Positions 48,146 through 62,000 of a DNA stretch of 64,000 nt are shown here, in pieces (the first letter of the stretch is position 1; every line of letters begins with the position of its first letter). A program made the translations under genes and the position numbers. The stretch is from Phoebastria nigripes. Taxonomy: Eukaryota; Chordata; Aves; Procellariiformes; Diomedeidae. Under the pieces are notes generated by a model. The model did no database searches. It saw nothing but the letters and a program-made list of their open reading frames with translations, and was not told where the DNA came from. The stretch is taken from assembly GCA_035582835.1 (NCBI GenBank), contig JAYKAV010000112.1, positions 4,798,361 to 4,862,360 of the forward strand, in the 5' to 3' direction.

Positions 48146-50428
48146 ACGAGGGCAGCCCTTGGTTGTTTGGCACCTAAATGCAAGCGGAGTTACTCCCTGT
48201 CACAGAGCAGTGTGGATCCTCCTGGGATTTTATGCCATTAAATGGGTTGGCTCATGTGGAGTGAACGGTGGGCCTGGGACCTCGGCGGTGGGGTATTAAA
48301 AAATACTAAGTTTTCAGCTGCTCCGCTTGAAGTCTGTAGAGTTTACATTATTTTCATCTTCATAACCTCGCTTACACCTTTCCTTATGATGTAAAGGAGC
48401 GTTGCGTTTCAAGAAGAGCTTGTTACACAGCGGTGAATCGGGGAGAAAAATGAGCCTGAGGTTCCCCGGCCCAGGGTGCCGAAAAGAAATGGGATGTTTT
48501 TGGGAAGTCTTTGCCCAGCGCAGGGGAAGGGGCAGCGGTGGGGGTGGCTCGTTGGTCCTGGGGCAAAGCAGAGCTCCTCCGCTGATCGTCTGAAATCCTG
48601 GGGAATGAAAGGCCGGCCTGGAAGTTGTTTGCCCTTTCGTAGTTAGTTCGAAATCCGAGAGTGATGGCACAGAAGAAAGAGGGACGCTTTTGCAAGTTGC
48701 ATCGCTTGTAAGTTAGAAAGCAAAGGGTTAAACGTTGCAAAGTAGAGCGAGCAGAATTCCCTCCGAGCTGATGCAGAAACGACTGGCCGCAGAACCCCCT
48801 GAGTCTGTGGTTTAACACTTTCAAGGAGCCCCACGCCTCTGCTGGAGTTGAGAGAGAGAAATTACTTCCCTTCAACAGGTTGGTATCAGCTGATGGGAGC
48901 CCAGAGGCATGCGCGGGCTTGTCCGGAGCAGCGCCCTGCCCGTCCGCAGCAGGCAGAGCCGGCGGAGGAGCACCCCTACCTGGGGCTCAGNGCCCCTGAG
49001 CCCTCTCTTAAGCAACGGAGTAGCGATGTACCACCTTTAGCTAGTGAGGTGCAAGCAAGGAATGATGTGAATGGCACAGAATTCAGCAGAAAAATGGTGT
49101 TGACCTGTAATTGTGCTTTTTGCGCATGCTGCTGTCTTGTGGGATGGCTGTGCCTCCGGTCTCCTTTCCTCCTGGAGTCAATCCCGCTTTATCAGAGCAC
49201 TTTGGTGTAACTGGAACTCGTAGCCAGCTTACCAAGTGATTAGCTGCCTTAAGGACTTTTTTTGATCTTTTGCAAATAGTGGAGAAGCATTTTTAGCATT
49301 GCTGCGGTTAGATTGTAGTTTTTCACATCCAGTAGTAAGCTTAATTTGAAGTTTGGCTCGCACAAAATGAAAACACTCCCGAAATTTGCCTCGAGATAAG
49401 ATTCGAACTGGGTGTTTGCTTCCCTTTTTTGGGAACCTGTGAACTAAAGGCATTGGTTAATATTTTGCATGTTTTAAAATCTCCACTATCTGATCCTTCA
49501 TAGAGGCATAAGGCTGATTAATTTTGCTATTGAGACGGAACTGTGTTAACCTGCTCCGTCGCTTTCTCTTTGGTTTTTTTTGGGGGTGTGTGCATGTGTT
49601 TTTAAAGACAGCTAACACTTTACAATAGCTGTTGTGAGTGCGCTGTTAGGTCTCACAGATAGACATCGTAATTTTCTTGTAGCAGCAATGACTGGGGGGA
49701 AGGATGTTTTTGTGCGAGTTCTGAGAGCGCAGCAGAAAGATGAGAATTAGGGATGATACTCCTAATTGCCCTCAACGCAGGCTGGTGTGGCTTTCTAAGA
49801 GCCTTGTAATAGTTAATTCATAGTGAAGGCTTCTTTTGTTGATTTATGTTGCAGCCTTCCAAAACTGCATGTAAATGATGTGTATTGTCTAACTGCTGGC
49901 TCATAAAAGGAAATGATGTAAGATGTGATCGTTTAAATGCTGATTTGAAAATAAATTAAAACTTGGATAAATGTTTTCCCACGCTAAGGATACTCTATTT
50001 TTGTCTTAATGGACTTTCTATCCTACAAGGTGACTGTGTTGGGGGGTAGGAAGAGAGGACAGTGCTTGGTATTCTCTACTAACTCAGCTGAATTTTTTTT
50101 TCCCCCCCTCTCCCCTTTCTTTCTCTCACTGCTAAAGGGACATCATTGTGGATTCAAATGATTTTGTTAAACATGAATACAATTCCAGTCTTATCGCTAT
50201 AAAGACAAACTGTACTGAGGATCAGTGAGGTCACTGGCTTTCAGGAACTGGTCCAGACCAGCTCTCTTAAGTATGAACTGCTCTTCTTCCCTTCCTCCTC
50301 TGATTTTTCATGGATTGTGTTGCAAACGGAGAGTTTGCCGTTGGAGAAATCGGGAAGGACCAGGCAGCGGCTGGAATATTGGCATTTCTCTGGGTCCTGC
50401 GGCTAGATGTAGCCCTTAGTGTTGTTTG

Positions 50429-50443
50429 CCCCCCCCCCCCCCC
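50429..50443. repeat. poly-C tract (15 nt)
   Basis: An uninterrupted run of C in intron 2, with a poly-A tract about 120 bp to its right. Confidence 0.9.
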
Positions 50444-50561
50444 ATCCTTCCCCAAATTGGCTGAACTTTTGACCAATTCTCCATCACCCAAATCCTTCTT
50501 AATTAAATATACAAAAGCTAGGCAGGTGGCCAGCGGGGATTACAGAACTTAATTTTATTTT

Positions 50562-50577
50562 AAAAAAAAAAAAAAAA
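50562..50577. repeat. poly-A tract (16 nt)
   Basis: A run of A followed by GAAAAAGAGAAAAGAAAG. No retroposed gene or SINE body is recognisable upstream. Confidence 0.85.
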
Positions 50578-53016
50578 GAAAAAGAGAAAAGAAAGCAACC
50601 TGCCAATTGTGGGTAACCACATGTCCCTCTTGTTCTTCCTCCCCCAGCCCATCTGTCTGTTTGTCAAAACGTCTTTTTTTTGTGTCTTGCCTTAAATCAA
50701 ATTGCAGGCTCCTGGGCCAGGGACTCCTTATTCCTGGTGTAATTAGAAGAGGTCCCGGCACTCCGGGACCTGGGTGTGTGCAGGGCTTTGAGGTGATGGA
50801 TGTAACAAAATACAGCCCAGAGCCTTACGCTGACTCCTAGGAAATTTTTTCAGCTTTCTGTAGGAAGATTTTTCAACTGATGTGGGTAAAATTTCAGTTG
50901 AAATCGTCTCATACTCTCCTTGCTTTTTGTGCGCGTGTGCTCTCTCCCCGTTGGCAATGGTGGGGGTCATTTCCCCAGGCTTGCGAGGGTGGATGGTTTT
51001 CCCCATGAAGGTCTCTGCACCTCGCTCCAGGCATGGGGAAGGTGAGCTTTATTCATAAGGCCCAGGATAGGGATTTTTCTTAGTTTAGGGATATTAAAGA
51101 AAGAAGGGGAGAAAAACAGAAACATACACCTTCCCTTTCCTTGCTTTATTTTTGCTCTCTCCTGGTAATGGAAATTTTGGTGACATATTACCAACTTCCA
51201 GGCACCAGAGCCTCGGCGGTAGCATGCAGAGGTGCTTTTTTTGGCCTCTGTGATGATGGCAGGTCCGCGCCTCCCACCCTAGGGGATGATGTAGAGGAAT
51301 GTCCCCAAAGGGAATCCAGCATTACAAGAGGTGTTCACCCTTTGCATTTCCCTGCCTTCAGCATATACATTTTTTAGTATAAATTTTTGGACTAGAACGC
51401 TAGCTGACTTTTCTCATGTGGTCTAGCATGTGTTTGTGTATACACATTATGTTCTAGTCATCTTCTTTTCAAGTGGTACTTTCTGTTGCAAGCGTGATTT
51501 CAGCCCGCTAGGTTGTGTACCTACCTTCTCGAGATCTGTTTTCCTTGGAGGAAAGTGGTATTTTTGTTTTTCCTGTTTTACATTTCTGACTGTACACTCT
51601 GGCTCCGCCAGAAGTATTTCTCCCTGCCTTTGGATGACGTTGGTATTTAAGCTCAATAGCATTGACCTGCACAATGTGAGCTTGACTGTAGTCAAAAGTT
51701 ACAGTAAGATCCTTATCTGCGGCGTTATTTTAGGTCCCAGTCCAACTCCCACTGGAGCTGGTGGAAAGAATTCAACTTGCTTGAACGAGAGGTGGATTTG
51801 GGAGGGGATCTCATAGCTTTGTACAAGAGTTTTCTTATCAAATACCTTACGTTTGTAGCATTATGGGTCCCTGATTGTTTCTCAGGTCGGCACAGGCTCA
51901 AGAAAAGATACTGTTGGCTCTAAAATCAGGCAACTATGGGAAGGGGGAGGAAAAAACCCACAACTGTGCATACTTCTTGGGAACCTTGAGGTAACTTTGA
52001 GTGTAGAGGACTTGGAGATTTTGACATTGCATCTCAGTATTACTTCCAAAGTGTATTTTCTGCCTTGGATGCGGTGTGAAACACTTGCACAGAGGCACAA
52101 AATATGACACTGATTACAAACTGCAGAGTGCTGCCAAATGGCCAATATGCTGTTGTGAAGTTCATGATGCCTCCACCTAACCCTCGTTCCTGGTGCCCTG
52201 TCCTGTCCCGAGCAAGGCTTGACGTATCTCCTCCTGGGTGGCCACAGGGCTCAGCAGTCCTAACTTCTGTGGTTATCTATTTCAGTGTTAGAAAAAGGAG
52301 GGAGCAGCTTTCTGAAAGAGAAGTGAGTACAGACTGGAGACATGATAGTCCTGCAGGCAGAGCAGTCCCTTGCTCTGCGAGGCTTTGCCTTCCTGCAACA
52401 GAGTGAAATCTGCTGTTCTGAATGTAATGAATAACTACAATTTGACCTCAGTGGTGTTGGTTTTAATTTGCTGCTGATTGGGAAACCTGTGAGAAGCACC
52501 ACTGAAGAAGGATGAAATCCCAGAGACTGGGGAATGGAGATGCCCACCCACCCTTACAGAGGACTGGCACTTCCGAAGCACATAGGGATCAGGTGGACAT
52601 ACGGATGGAGTGGGCTTCTCTCCACTTTATTTAGAAATTGGTGCTACTAACTCCTATCTCAAGTGCCCTGTGCAACTCCCTGTAGCAGGCATGAAGGGTG
52701 TTGACGACTTCTCCCTGTTTTTTTCCCATGCCCTCCTCCTGCTTGATCTTGCATCATACTGACAAGGGAAGGACCAAATCTATGGGAAGATGTGGAGTTA
52801 GGAAGAGATAGTGGGACAGCTCAGAGAGAAGCAGCCTCGTGAAGGTGAATTTACAGAGGGAATCAGAGGGTGAAGAAGGAGAAGCTGGCTTAAATGTTGA
52901 GAATGAATTAGTGCATGATTCATAGTCGTGGGAAACAAAAAGTAGTGTGGAGTCAGGCAAGTGCTTAATATAAGAAAAAGTAAGGGACAGCTTAATTGTC
53001 AGTAGAAATACATCAG

Positions 53017-53059
53017 CATATATAATTTATATATATAAAAAAATATATTTATATATTAT
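53017..53059. repeat. AT-rich (TA)n-like tract
   Basis: Mixed ATATAT and TTTATAT units form a self-complementary AT stretch of about 40 bp. Confidence 0.8.
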
Positions 53060-56000
53060 GAAAGAGATTAGCTTTTACGCATGGCAGTTCACTAGCTTTC
53101 ACTAGCCACCCAGGCTGTGGGCTTATGCACACCAGGGGAAGGTATATTGACACAAGTTTTTGTGCTCATTTCAGCATGGCCCACACTGACAAGACCTCCC
53201 TCAGCCCACCTGGCTGTGTGGTGACCGTCTGCCAGAATAAGTGATGTCTTTTGGGGGAGATTGTTTAACACTCCTGGCAAAATGCTCCTTTCTCACCGAA
53301 GCTGTCCCTCCCTGGGTTGCTCTGCCACTGTAGCTGTCATTATCGCAATACAAACAGGACACTACAAGTGCCAACAGGTCCTGATCAGCCTGTCTAGTAA
53401 TAAGACGGCTAATGTGGTAAAACTCCTAACGTGGATGCAGTTATACTGGTATTGTAGTGCTTATCTGGTATGTCTCCGTCACCTCCCTTTGGAGCTGTCC
53501 CATGGTGCGTTGATAAGAGCTGCTCCCCGTGCAGGGATCGCAGTGACTCATGGATTTGTACCTGTGGCTGAAGGAGCTGCATGGGCTGTAGGCACATGCT
53601 TCCTGGAGCAAGGTAGCACTGCCCCTGGAGAAGGTCTGCTGTGGGCTGGGATCAGCAACGCGGCTGCTGGGGCTGTTGGTGGTGCGCCATGGCCGCTCGT
53701 CTGCTTCCTCCCCTGCCCCTGTGTGCCTTGAGTGCCCCATTAACTCCCTGGCTCTGGGGCTGCTGGCGAGGCCCACTTACTTAATCCTCTTCCCACCACC
53801 CTGGCCGGAGAAGTCCTAAAAGATCCCTCTGGGCACCTTGCATTTGCAACTTTGGAGGCACAGGTGCTGCCCCACTCCTTACCTGCCTCCAGAGGCTTTC
53901 CTTCTTCTAGCGCCGCTCTCCACGTGGAAATGCTGGTCCTCACATCCATCCATAACACCTGGTCCTTGGCTCCTCACTCTGTGTTGTATTATCCCCAAAA
54001 GTGGCTTTTCTTTTCAGTATGCCTATGGAGTTCCTCTTAGCTTCATTGGATGTTTTAGGGCTCTGAAAATTGGGCTGGGTTTAGGTCTGAATGTTTGGGT
54101 TACCATCTTTTTATGTTGTACCAGTCCATGGTTCCTGCACCTGGCAGCGTCACCAGAGGACAGAGGTGAAACGGGAGGACGTTACTTAGGTAGGTAGAGA
54201 ATGGCAGCAGCTTGAATATTCAGTTGCACAAAATCTGAGTTAACTTCCTGAGGACTACCAAGGCAATGGTTTACTTCTGCTGGTTACCTCAAAGCTGATG
54301 CACTTTGTTTGGGATTTTTGCATTTGGAACTGTTAAAAATTACTTGAAGTCTTAAAAATACAACAGTCAATTGCAGTTAAGCTCTGGTAGTTTCAATTGC
54401 TTCTTCCCAGGATTTTGTGAGAGTAGCTGTAGGGGATGACAGTGGGCAAGAGTTCATGATTCTAATTTAAACAGTAAGCTCAAACCAAAATAAACTTGTC
54501 TTGAAACCTGCCCCCTACACTTGGAGCTATCTAATGGTATTGGGTTGTTTTNTTTTCAAACCCAGGAAAGAAAAGCTTAAGGTCAATAGGCCTTAATGTG
54601 TTATAGTAAATTGTACCATGCCGTACTTGGTTATATGTATCTTAAAAACAGAGACCCCCCAACATCATTACAATTCATTATTTTTCTTCATTTTTGTGCT
54701 TCACAAGGAAAATTCTGTAGAATATCTGAAAGGAAGCACAACGGTGCCATCTTACAAGGCTGTCGTCAAGATGGAATACTTGTAGCTGCATTATAAACCC
54801 TTGCAGGTAGGGGTATGAAATGCTGATGGACCCTTACCTGTAGTGCCACTAGCATGTGCTACTCCAATAATCAAAATAATTCTTGGGGGAACTGGTGCAG
54901 CAGTGTTTGCATATAATGATGAGGTATTTGCTGACTGGAAGCCCTAACTGAGTTTCTTTTGTGCTTCTTCAAAAAACCGATAGCGCTGTGTATCTCCAGT
55001 TATTCTATGGTGGCCTGATAGGTGAAAAATGCATTTTGTAGTGAGAGCTGCAGATTAAGCACGTCTGGTCAGTAATTTACAGCTTGTTTCTGTTCAGTGG
55101 GCTTGGATGGTACTTTTGAAAGGTGCTTAAGTAGGTGGGCTGCCCACTGTCCTTCCGCTGTCTAAATCTGAGCTGTGTGCTCTAGGACTCACAGTGGAGA
55201 GAAACAGGAGGGGGGAATGGCCTCTGGAGATAACTACCCTAGGATGAGGTAAATTGCTCTTTACCTGAGTCTTTGTCTGTTAACTATAATGGGAACTTAG
55301 GATGAATGTCTCAGTTGTGTGTCTTCTCGATGTCTAAGGTCGGACAGGTTGACCCCACTCTGTACCATGATGTTGTAGCTCCTACAGTTTGTCGCCTTTG
55401 TGGGATACATAGTAGGAGTGAAGATGCCTTTGTAAGTGGATGTGTGAAAGTGAATGACATGTAAAACCCCTCTTGCCCATCACTGGGAGGGAAGCATCCT
55501 TTTTCCCAAAAGACTCATAATTATAAGTGACCTGTTTTTGCATGCATTTACCAAAAGGTGAATGTGCTTGCCCCCAGTTAGTATCTCCACACTCTTACAT
55601 GAAGGCTGGGAACTTAAATATAGACAGATTTATTTCTGCAGAACTTCTGAGGGATCTGGTTGAGAAGAACTATCAGTGTGAAAAGCAGTCAAAGCCTTGT
55701 GTCTCCTCTCTGTGCCCTCAGCAGTAAGCTCTGGGGTCTTTCCTGTTCAGATAAATTATACTTCTACAGAGAATGCATTTATTCTAGGTTACTGTTTTTC
55801 AGGAGAGAATTATAGAAATACTTTAACCCTTCTGATGATGTTGATAAGGATTGTAATTAAGTGTCTGACATTCAAGCTGTTTTTTCAAAGGTGTGCTTCT
55901 CTGCAAGGTATCCTTTCCCATCAGACCTGTTTGGGTTTTTGTTATTTTTTTTTCCCCAGCCATGTCGTTGTATTGCTTCTCCGTAGCTATACAGCTCTCT

Positions 56001-59000
56001 CAGCTAGTAGAATTCAATCTGGTTGTGAATCTTATTTTTAAATCTCAATCTGTTGTAAATCTGAGTATCTTTTCTCTAATTAACACTTGGGTTTTTTTGA
56101 GGCAATATACTGTATGTTCCTTCGGCAGCTACGGCAGACATTTCTGAAGTACTTGAAGTTTCATATTCCGCACCATTTGTTAAACTGAACTATCAATTGC
56201 ATGGTAATCTGCCGTGTAAACACAGAAGGAAGTGGAGCTCTCGTCTGCTGCTTCTCTGATACACAAGTTATCCACTGTGCTTTACTTCGGAGTGAGGATG
56301 TGGGAGGGAAGTACAGTGGGGAACTGATGTGATTCATTCCCAGCCACCCTGGAAATATGTGACAGAGGTACAATCCAAATCTCTGGACGTGAAGTTCTGT
56401 GCTTTAAGCAAAAGAGGTCCCTTCTTTGCCTTAGTGATAGCTGGGATCAGCTTTCACACTTACCCAAGCCAAAGAGAGGGAAGACTTTGGATGTTGACCC
56501 TCTGGTCTCTTAAGAGCAGCCCAGAGGAAGGGGCTAAATGTTCTTGGGCGACTGGGCAGGTGGCTCTCGTAGAGCGAGCCCCGTGGTACACCTGCCTGTT
56601 TGACTTGTGGTTGCGGTGGAATTGTTACGTGCTGTCTTGCAGTTGGTGAGGTTTCTGTGTTTAAATGAGTTTTGCAGAAGGCCCTGAACTAAATTGCTCA
56701 CATTTAACTGTATTGCTCTCTGTAACTGAGGTGGGGCAGGTATTAGGCTATTTTACCATAACTAAACAGCAGTGTTAATACCTTTAAAATTGGTATATTG
56801 ACATTTATGAGCAGATATCTCATTACAGTGATAGCTTCAGGGGCCTTCTGCTGCATATGAGAGCTCTTGGTTGATTTAGAAAGCAAATAAATAAAATTTT
56901 AAAGCCACCCTAACACAATCAGGCATGTTAAACCGAAAATGCAAGGTGATGCTATATCCTTAGTTTATCCTGCAATCCGTTGTTACTTTGGCAGATTAAG
57001 TTAATGATGTACTGTCACAGGAGAAGGAACAAAAGACGCAGCGCCGAGAACTACGGGGATGTCTTGGATGTAAAGAACCTCCCTGGTTTCATGGCAGGCG
57101 TTTTGTACACCAGCGCCGTACCTCGCACCCGACATGCTCATCCAGGGGNGCGCTCGGAGGAGTCCCTGCGCCGCAGGGGTTGGGGCTTCGGCAGAGCTGG
57201 CACACCTCCAGGCTCCCTTAAATTGTCGCCTTCGCCTGTGTTTCTGGTGTGGTCTTGCGGGGGAAGAAAGAATGTCAGCCTATTAATAGTGACGGCACAG
57301 GCTTTCTCCCCTTCATCTGTTAAAAATCGCTGGAATGCTTTGAATAACAAATTACCGAAAAATCTTTTTTTTAATGTGAGCATTGGGAAGGGTACGCTTG
57401 CTCCTTCCTTTCCTCCACGTGAAATGCAATGAAATTCTCTGATCTGACTTGTCCTTGGGGGCTATGGAGAATGCTTTATGCAGCTCCCCCTGTGCGTTTT
57501 AGGTGCTCGCCAAGAGTTAAATTCTGGAGCGATGACAAGTGAATATGGAGAAAATGTTTCAAGTCATGTGAAAGAAATGTTACTTGCTAAATAACTTGAG
57601 TGTTAAAAGAAGGGATGGGAAAAGCTTTTCTTAGCCTTTGTGGAAGTCTTATATGGCAAGAAATGATAATCTTTAGTATTGACCTAATTTTATTTTTATT
57701 TAAGATCAAAGAGCTCTTGTGAATGAGTTGCTTGTCTTATATGTTGCTGGCTTTATGGTTTTCTAAATGGCTCGAGGCAGTAAATCAGTCCTGAGTAATG
57801 CTACCTTTCCTTAGGTTTCCTCTGAGGTAATGGAAGAGTGCTCTGGTTTCCTCTTCAGGAATAAAAATACATTAGTTATGGAGCAGACTTCTTTCTGGTT
57901 AAGTTGCTGAGTTTGGAGGTGCCTCCTCGTGGACCAAGTGTTGTGGCAGCGCTTGCATTGGGTTTTGGGAAAGGAAGAGAGAAGTGGGCAGTGAAACCGC
58001 TGTTGTTGACACCGCCACTTCGGTTGCAGATCAAGTCCTTGCTGTGATCGGGGTTTGACTTTGGAGCGTCCTCTTCTGCTGCTGCTCTGCACCTCTTAGC
58101 TTTTTGATAACGNAGCATGTAGTCAGCGTGTGCTGTTGTTGTAAGGAAATATGTTTTGTATACATACGGTGTGGTTGCACTGGGCTGTATGGGAAAGGGG
58201 AAGGTTTTATTTTGTGCTCCCCATCCAGTAGGATTTCCAATTGCAGAAAGAAGGGAAGGTTAAGCAGACAGCTGAAATGCCCTGGGTGCTATCTGGTTAC
58301 TTTATTCCAGCAGGGAGAGGGGTCCTGCTTGCTTACACGGTACAGAGCTGTGCTGAAAGCACTGGGTCTTGGAGATACCTCAACTTGCTGGAGAATCTAC
58401 TGACCTGGTAGCACCATAACGTGGGTTTTAGTCTGTGTGTGTAACTCAGGAGAAGATGGGAAGAGGGAATGTGAACAGCATTTCAGATCTGTAAAGATGG
58501 CATCAGCCTCGTTTGGAGATCCTTGGGAGTTTGGAAACAAAGCCAGTAGCCTTGGGTATTAAAGTGTCATGTTACTGTTAATATCTGTTCACCCTGCAGG
58601 ATCAATATGCTTAGGAGAAGAGGAGATGAAATGCTTTTTGTGGTGCTATTGTCTGAAGTGTTGACTGATGTGAAATGGCACATGTGCATGAAAACCCCCT
58701 GAAGAGAGTGTGGGTGGTACAGTACCTCTGAGATGGTAGTTCGGTCTGCTGAGCTTTGACTGCTCGTGAGTCTTGTCAGTGGTGGTGGATGGTGCTGACT
58801 CGGCAGAGCCTCTTTTCACCTCCTCTGCTTGGAGCCGGTGCTCATTGCGGGAGTGAGAGGTGCCCAATAAACGGGGAATCTCGTAAAGCCCCTTGCATTG
58901 CTGAACTTTGCCGAAGCCTGGCTTTTTGTCAAGGTTAGCTGAAAAGTTGGGAGTGCGTTTTCCTTCCAAGAACTCTTGGTTTAAAGCTCCATTAATTGTA

Positions 59001-62000
59001 TGTCAGTTACCATATGTGTTATGATAATAACCAAGAGTGGAAAGGACTGGATTTATTTCAGTAAACATTTCACCTAGTAAAAATTTAATACCTTGTCCAC
59101 CTTCAAAGGCCATTCCTTTTTTTCCTGTGCACACTGTGCACCCAGCAGCAGTACAGAGTGTTTCCCTGAGAGCCGTGTTTATAACCTGACCTTGAGATGC
59201 TGCTTTTTCCGAGACACGGACGGGGCTGTTCCAAGGATGCTCAGTCCTGAGTTTCTTTGCAAGGCGCAGATTGGCTTTGCCTCTGCTGCGCTGAATTCTG
59301 TGGGTTTCTTTTAATAGTGACTACGGACAGCTTTGAAGGATGATAAAACCAACACGCTGAAATGACTAGAGACTTGTCTGAATCACAATCGTCAGCAAAA
59401 CCACCTAGTTTCAGGAACCATTCTGCGTGACGGCAGAAGAAGTCTTGTGAGCGCCCAAGCCAAACTTCTCTTCCACAAATACGTGATTTCATGATTTGAA
59501 TGTTTCGAGGGAAATGTTTTGAATGTCTTTGCTGTCTTAGGCCAGCAGGAATAGTATCCTTAACAGATTACGCAGACCGCCTGTGTATTTATAATTCAAG
59601 AGGCGTAAATGTCATTTGAGAGAAAAGGAAGTGTGGTGGAATAAGAGCATGGTAGAGGTAGTCCTTCTACTGCAGTGTTCAGGTGTGTATTGGTTTAGTT
59701 CAGATTATTTTTCTAAAGCTAGAAGTATTTTGGCTGTCCAGGATCAAGCCCCATCTGCTGAAGTCAGTGGAAGTAAACTGAGTATCAGCCTGGCTCTGCA
59801 GCTTGGGGTTAGAGCCATGGGCAAAGGCTTGCACATTGTTGGTTCGAGACAATGTTTCCTTGTCAGACTTGAGAGAAAAAAGTATTCTTTCTAGAAATAT
59901 CACTTTTTGAAGTGCCTCGTGTCTTAAACAACTTTGACTTATTCTTTAATCTTTTCTCGTAGAATGAATTTTCTATTTTTGCCCGTTTTTAGTGGTGGCA
60001 GGTTTCTCTCTCTCTCTGTGGTTTGTTTTGCCCTTCTTGCTGTCTTCCCTCATACTCATCTGATGTGGGTGAATTCCTCCTGCCGCTCTCCCTTCCTCTA
60101 AACTCTACACTCATCATCCTTTGCATTTCTTCCTCTAGGCTTGTCTGTGGCTGTTTTTCTTTTTTTGGTATAAAAGTAACTGACAAATAGAAGGGATATG
60201 GTTAAATCCGCGTGACCTCTGGTATTGGCTGTAGTTCTGCCAAGATGAGTGAGGTTTGTTTGTTTTTTCATTAATGTGTTTCTCCACACACATTCTGTAC
60301 CTTCTTTAGATCTTTTTTTGTGGTCTCTTTTTACTTTCCGAAGAAGTGAGGCTCCGTCCATTTTACCCTGTCCTCAACACTTTTTCAACCTCAGGGCTGA
60401 CTTCAGCTGTGTTTTGGTTTGGGGTACGGGTCTAAAATCCTTACAAGTTTCACAAAAAATAGATGACTGGGTAGATGGGAGTCAGATAGCCTGTTTGCTC
60501 TTCTCCTACCCCCTGCTTCCCTGCGGAGAAAGCCTGTTAAAGTCCCTCTTTATTGGGCTTTGGGAAGATCTGTGCCCAAGGTGAAGGCTTCAGGCTTACC
60601 TCTGCTTGCAGCGCTGTTTGCCTGCGAGGTGGAGGCAGAGGGGTCACGGTTGTTACCTGTCAGCTGAGCAAAAAAGAGAAGGAAAGTGGTCTCTGGTCTG
60701 TCTTTTGCTCCACTGGGGTAAGANGGCAGGTGGCTATCACAAAATTTATTTATTTTCTTTCCCCCTCTCTTTCGGACAAAACTGTGGTACCATCTCCTGA
60801 AGTTAGGGGGTTCCCTGCCGGCAGAGGCGGCAGTCGGAGGAGCTCTGTGGGGATGCTCTCTCCCAGGGCTCCTCTCTCTGCTGGGATTGAAGGTGTGAGG
60901 TTTGTATATGCTGACTAAAGTGCATTGAAAGGCTTTGTCTAGACAAGGCATGCTGCCCTTGACACATGCTAAGTCCATATAGTTAAAGCCTCGGGTGCTT
61001 AGTGTGTGCTAACTTCGGGTGGTAAATCCAGGGCCAGACAAGCCCCCTGAGGAGGTGGTGGACAAGGTGGGGATTTCTTTGCATTAGTCTTCGCTGCAAC
61101 CTCAGCCGGTGCCTGAATGCAAAACTGCTACTAAACAGTCGTAAACCCTGGATGCTTTTTCTCTTGTCAGCTCCTGTCTGAATAGGGGCTTTTTTGTGAC
61201 ACAAGCTTGTTTGCTCATGTTTCTCTTTTAAGGAAAGCAGTTGAACTAGGCAATAACCACCAGTAATTCAGTGCTCCGTTAAGCATGTAATAAACCAAGA
61301 CCCAGATCCCTCGGTCTTGAGCCATTAGAGACTGCCGCCCTTTGGTTCTTTCTTTTGGGGCAGGAGGGAAGAAATGGGGCACAATCGACTTGTTCGGCAC
61401 GGGCAGGACAAAGGGGTGGCCAGACAGGGGAGAGGCATGACAGTGCGGGGCTCCCAGGACGGGCATCGCCGTCTTTCCCAAAAAGTGCAGGATCAAAACC
61501 CAGCCTTTGCTCTGTGCCTGTGATGGCAAACTGTCCTGGTGTCTGCTGCAAATTTGTTTAAAAAAGGGATTGCAGCTCCTCATGGTTGGTGCCAGACGAA
61601 GCGCTGGGTCTCAGCTCATCCTCCTAAGCAAAGTGGGCACCTCTCCTTAACTACAAGGCTTGCTATTGTTTTCTGGCTTTTTTTTAATCCAGGTGTGGCC
61701 CAGCTGTGGGATAGGCAGTAGCTGATTCAATTCTGCACTGTTTGCATCCATTGCCGAAATACAGCCTTCTACTGAGTTACCAAGTAGACTTTGTGGGATT
61801 TTTTTTGTTGTTTGGGACTGGGTTTTCTTACAAAGCTACTTGGTTGGTGCAGAGTGGAAACAAAGCAAAGTCTTTAACCAATTTGTGGATAAATGTTTAG
61901 GACAGAGTATCTTACAGAGTTCTGGGAAACTCTCCATGTAAAAACAAAATTAAAGTGCCTTCTTATCTCTGAATTGCCCCTTTAAGCCTCAAACCCAGCC

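Noticed and set aside
49380..49440. TTCGAACT motif resembling a tRNA T-loop
   Set aside because: No matching A box, acceptor stem or anticodon arm at the right spacing on either strand.
56980..57432. 150-codon frame in intron 2
   Set aside because: It shows no similarity to any family I know and no splice sites that fit the kinase, and it includes an ambiguous base. Length alone is weak evidence in a CpG-bearing patch.
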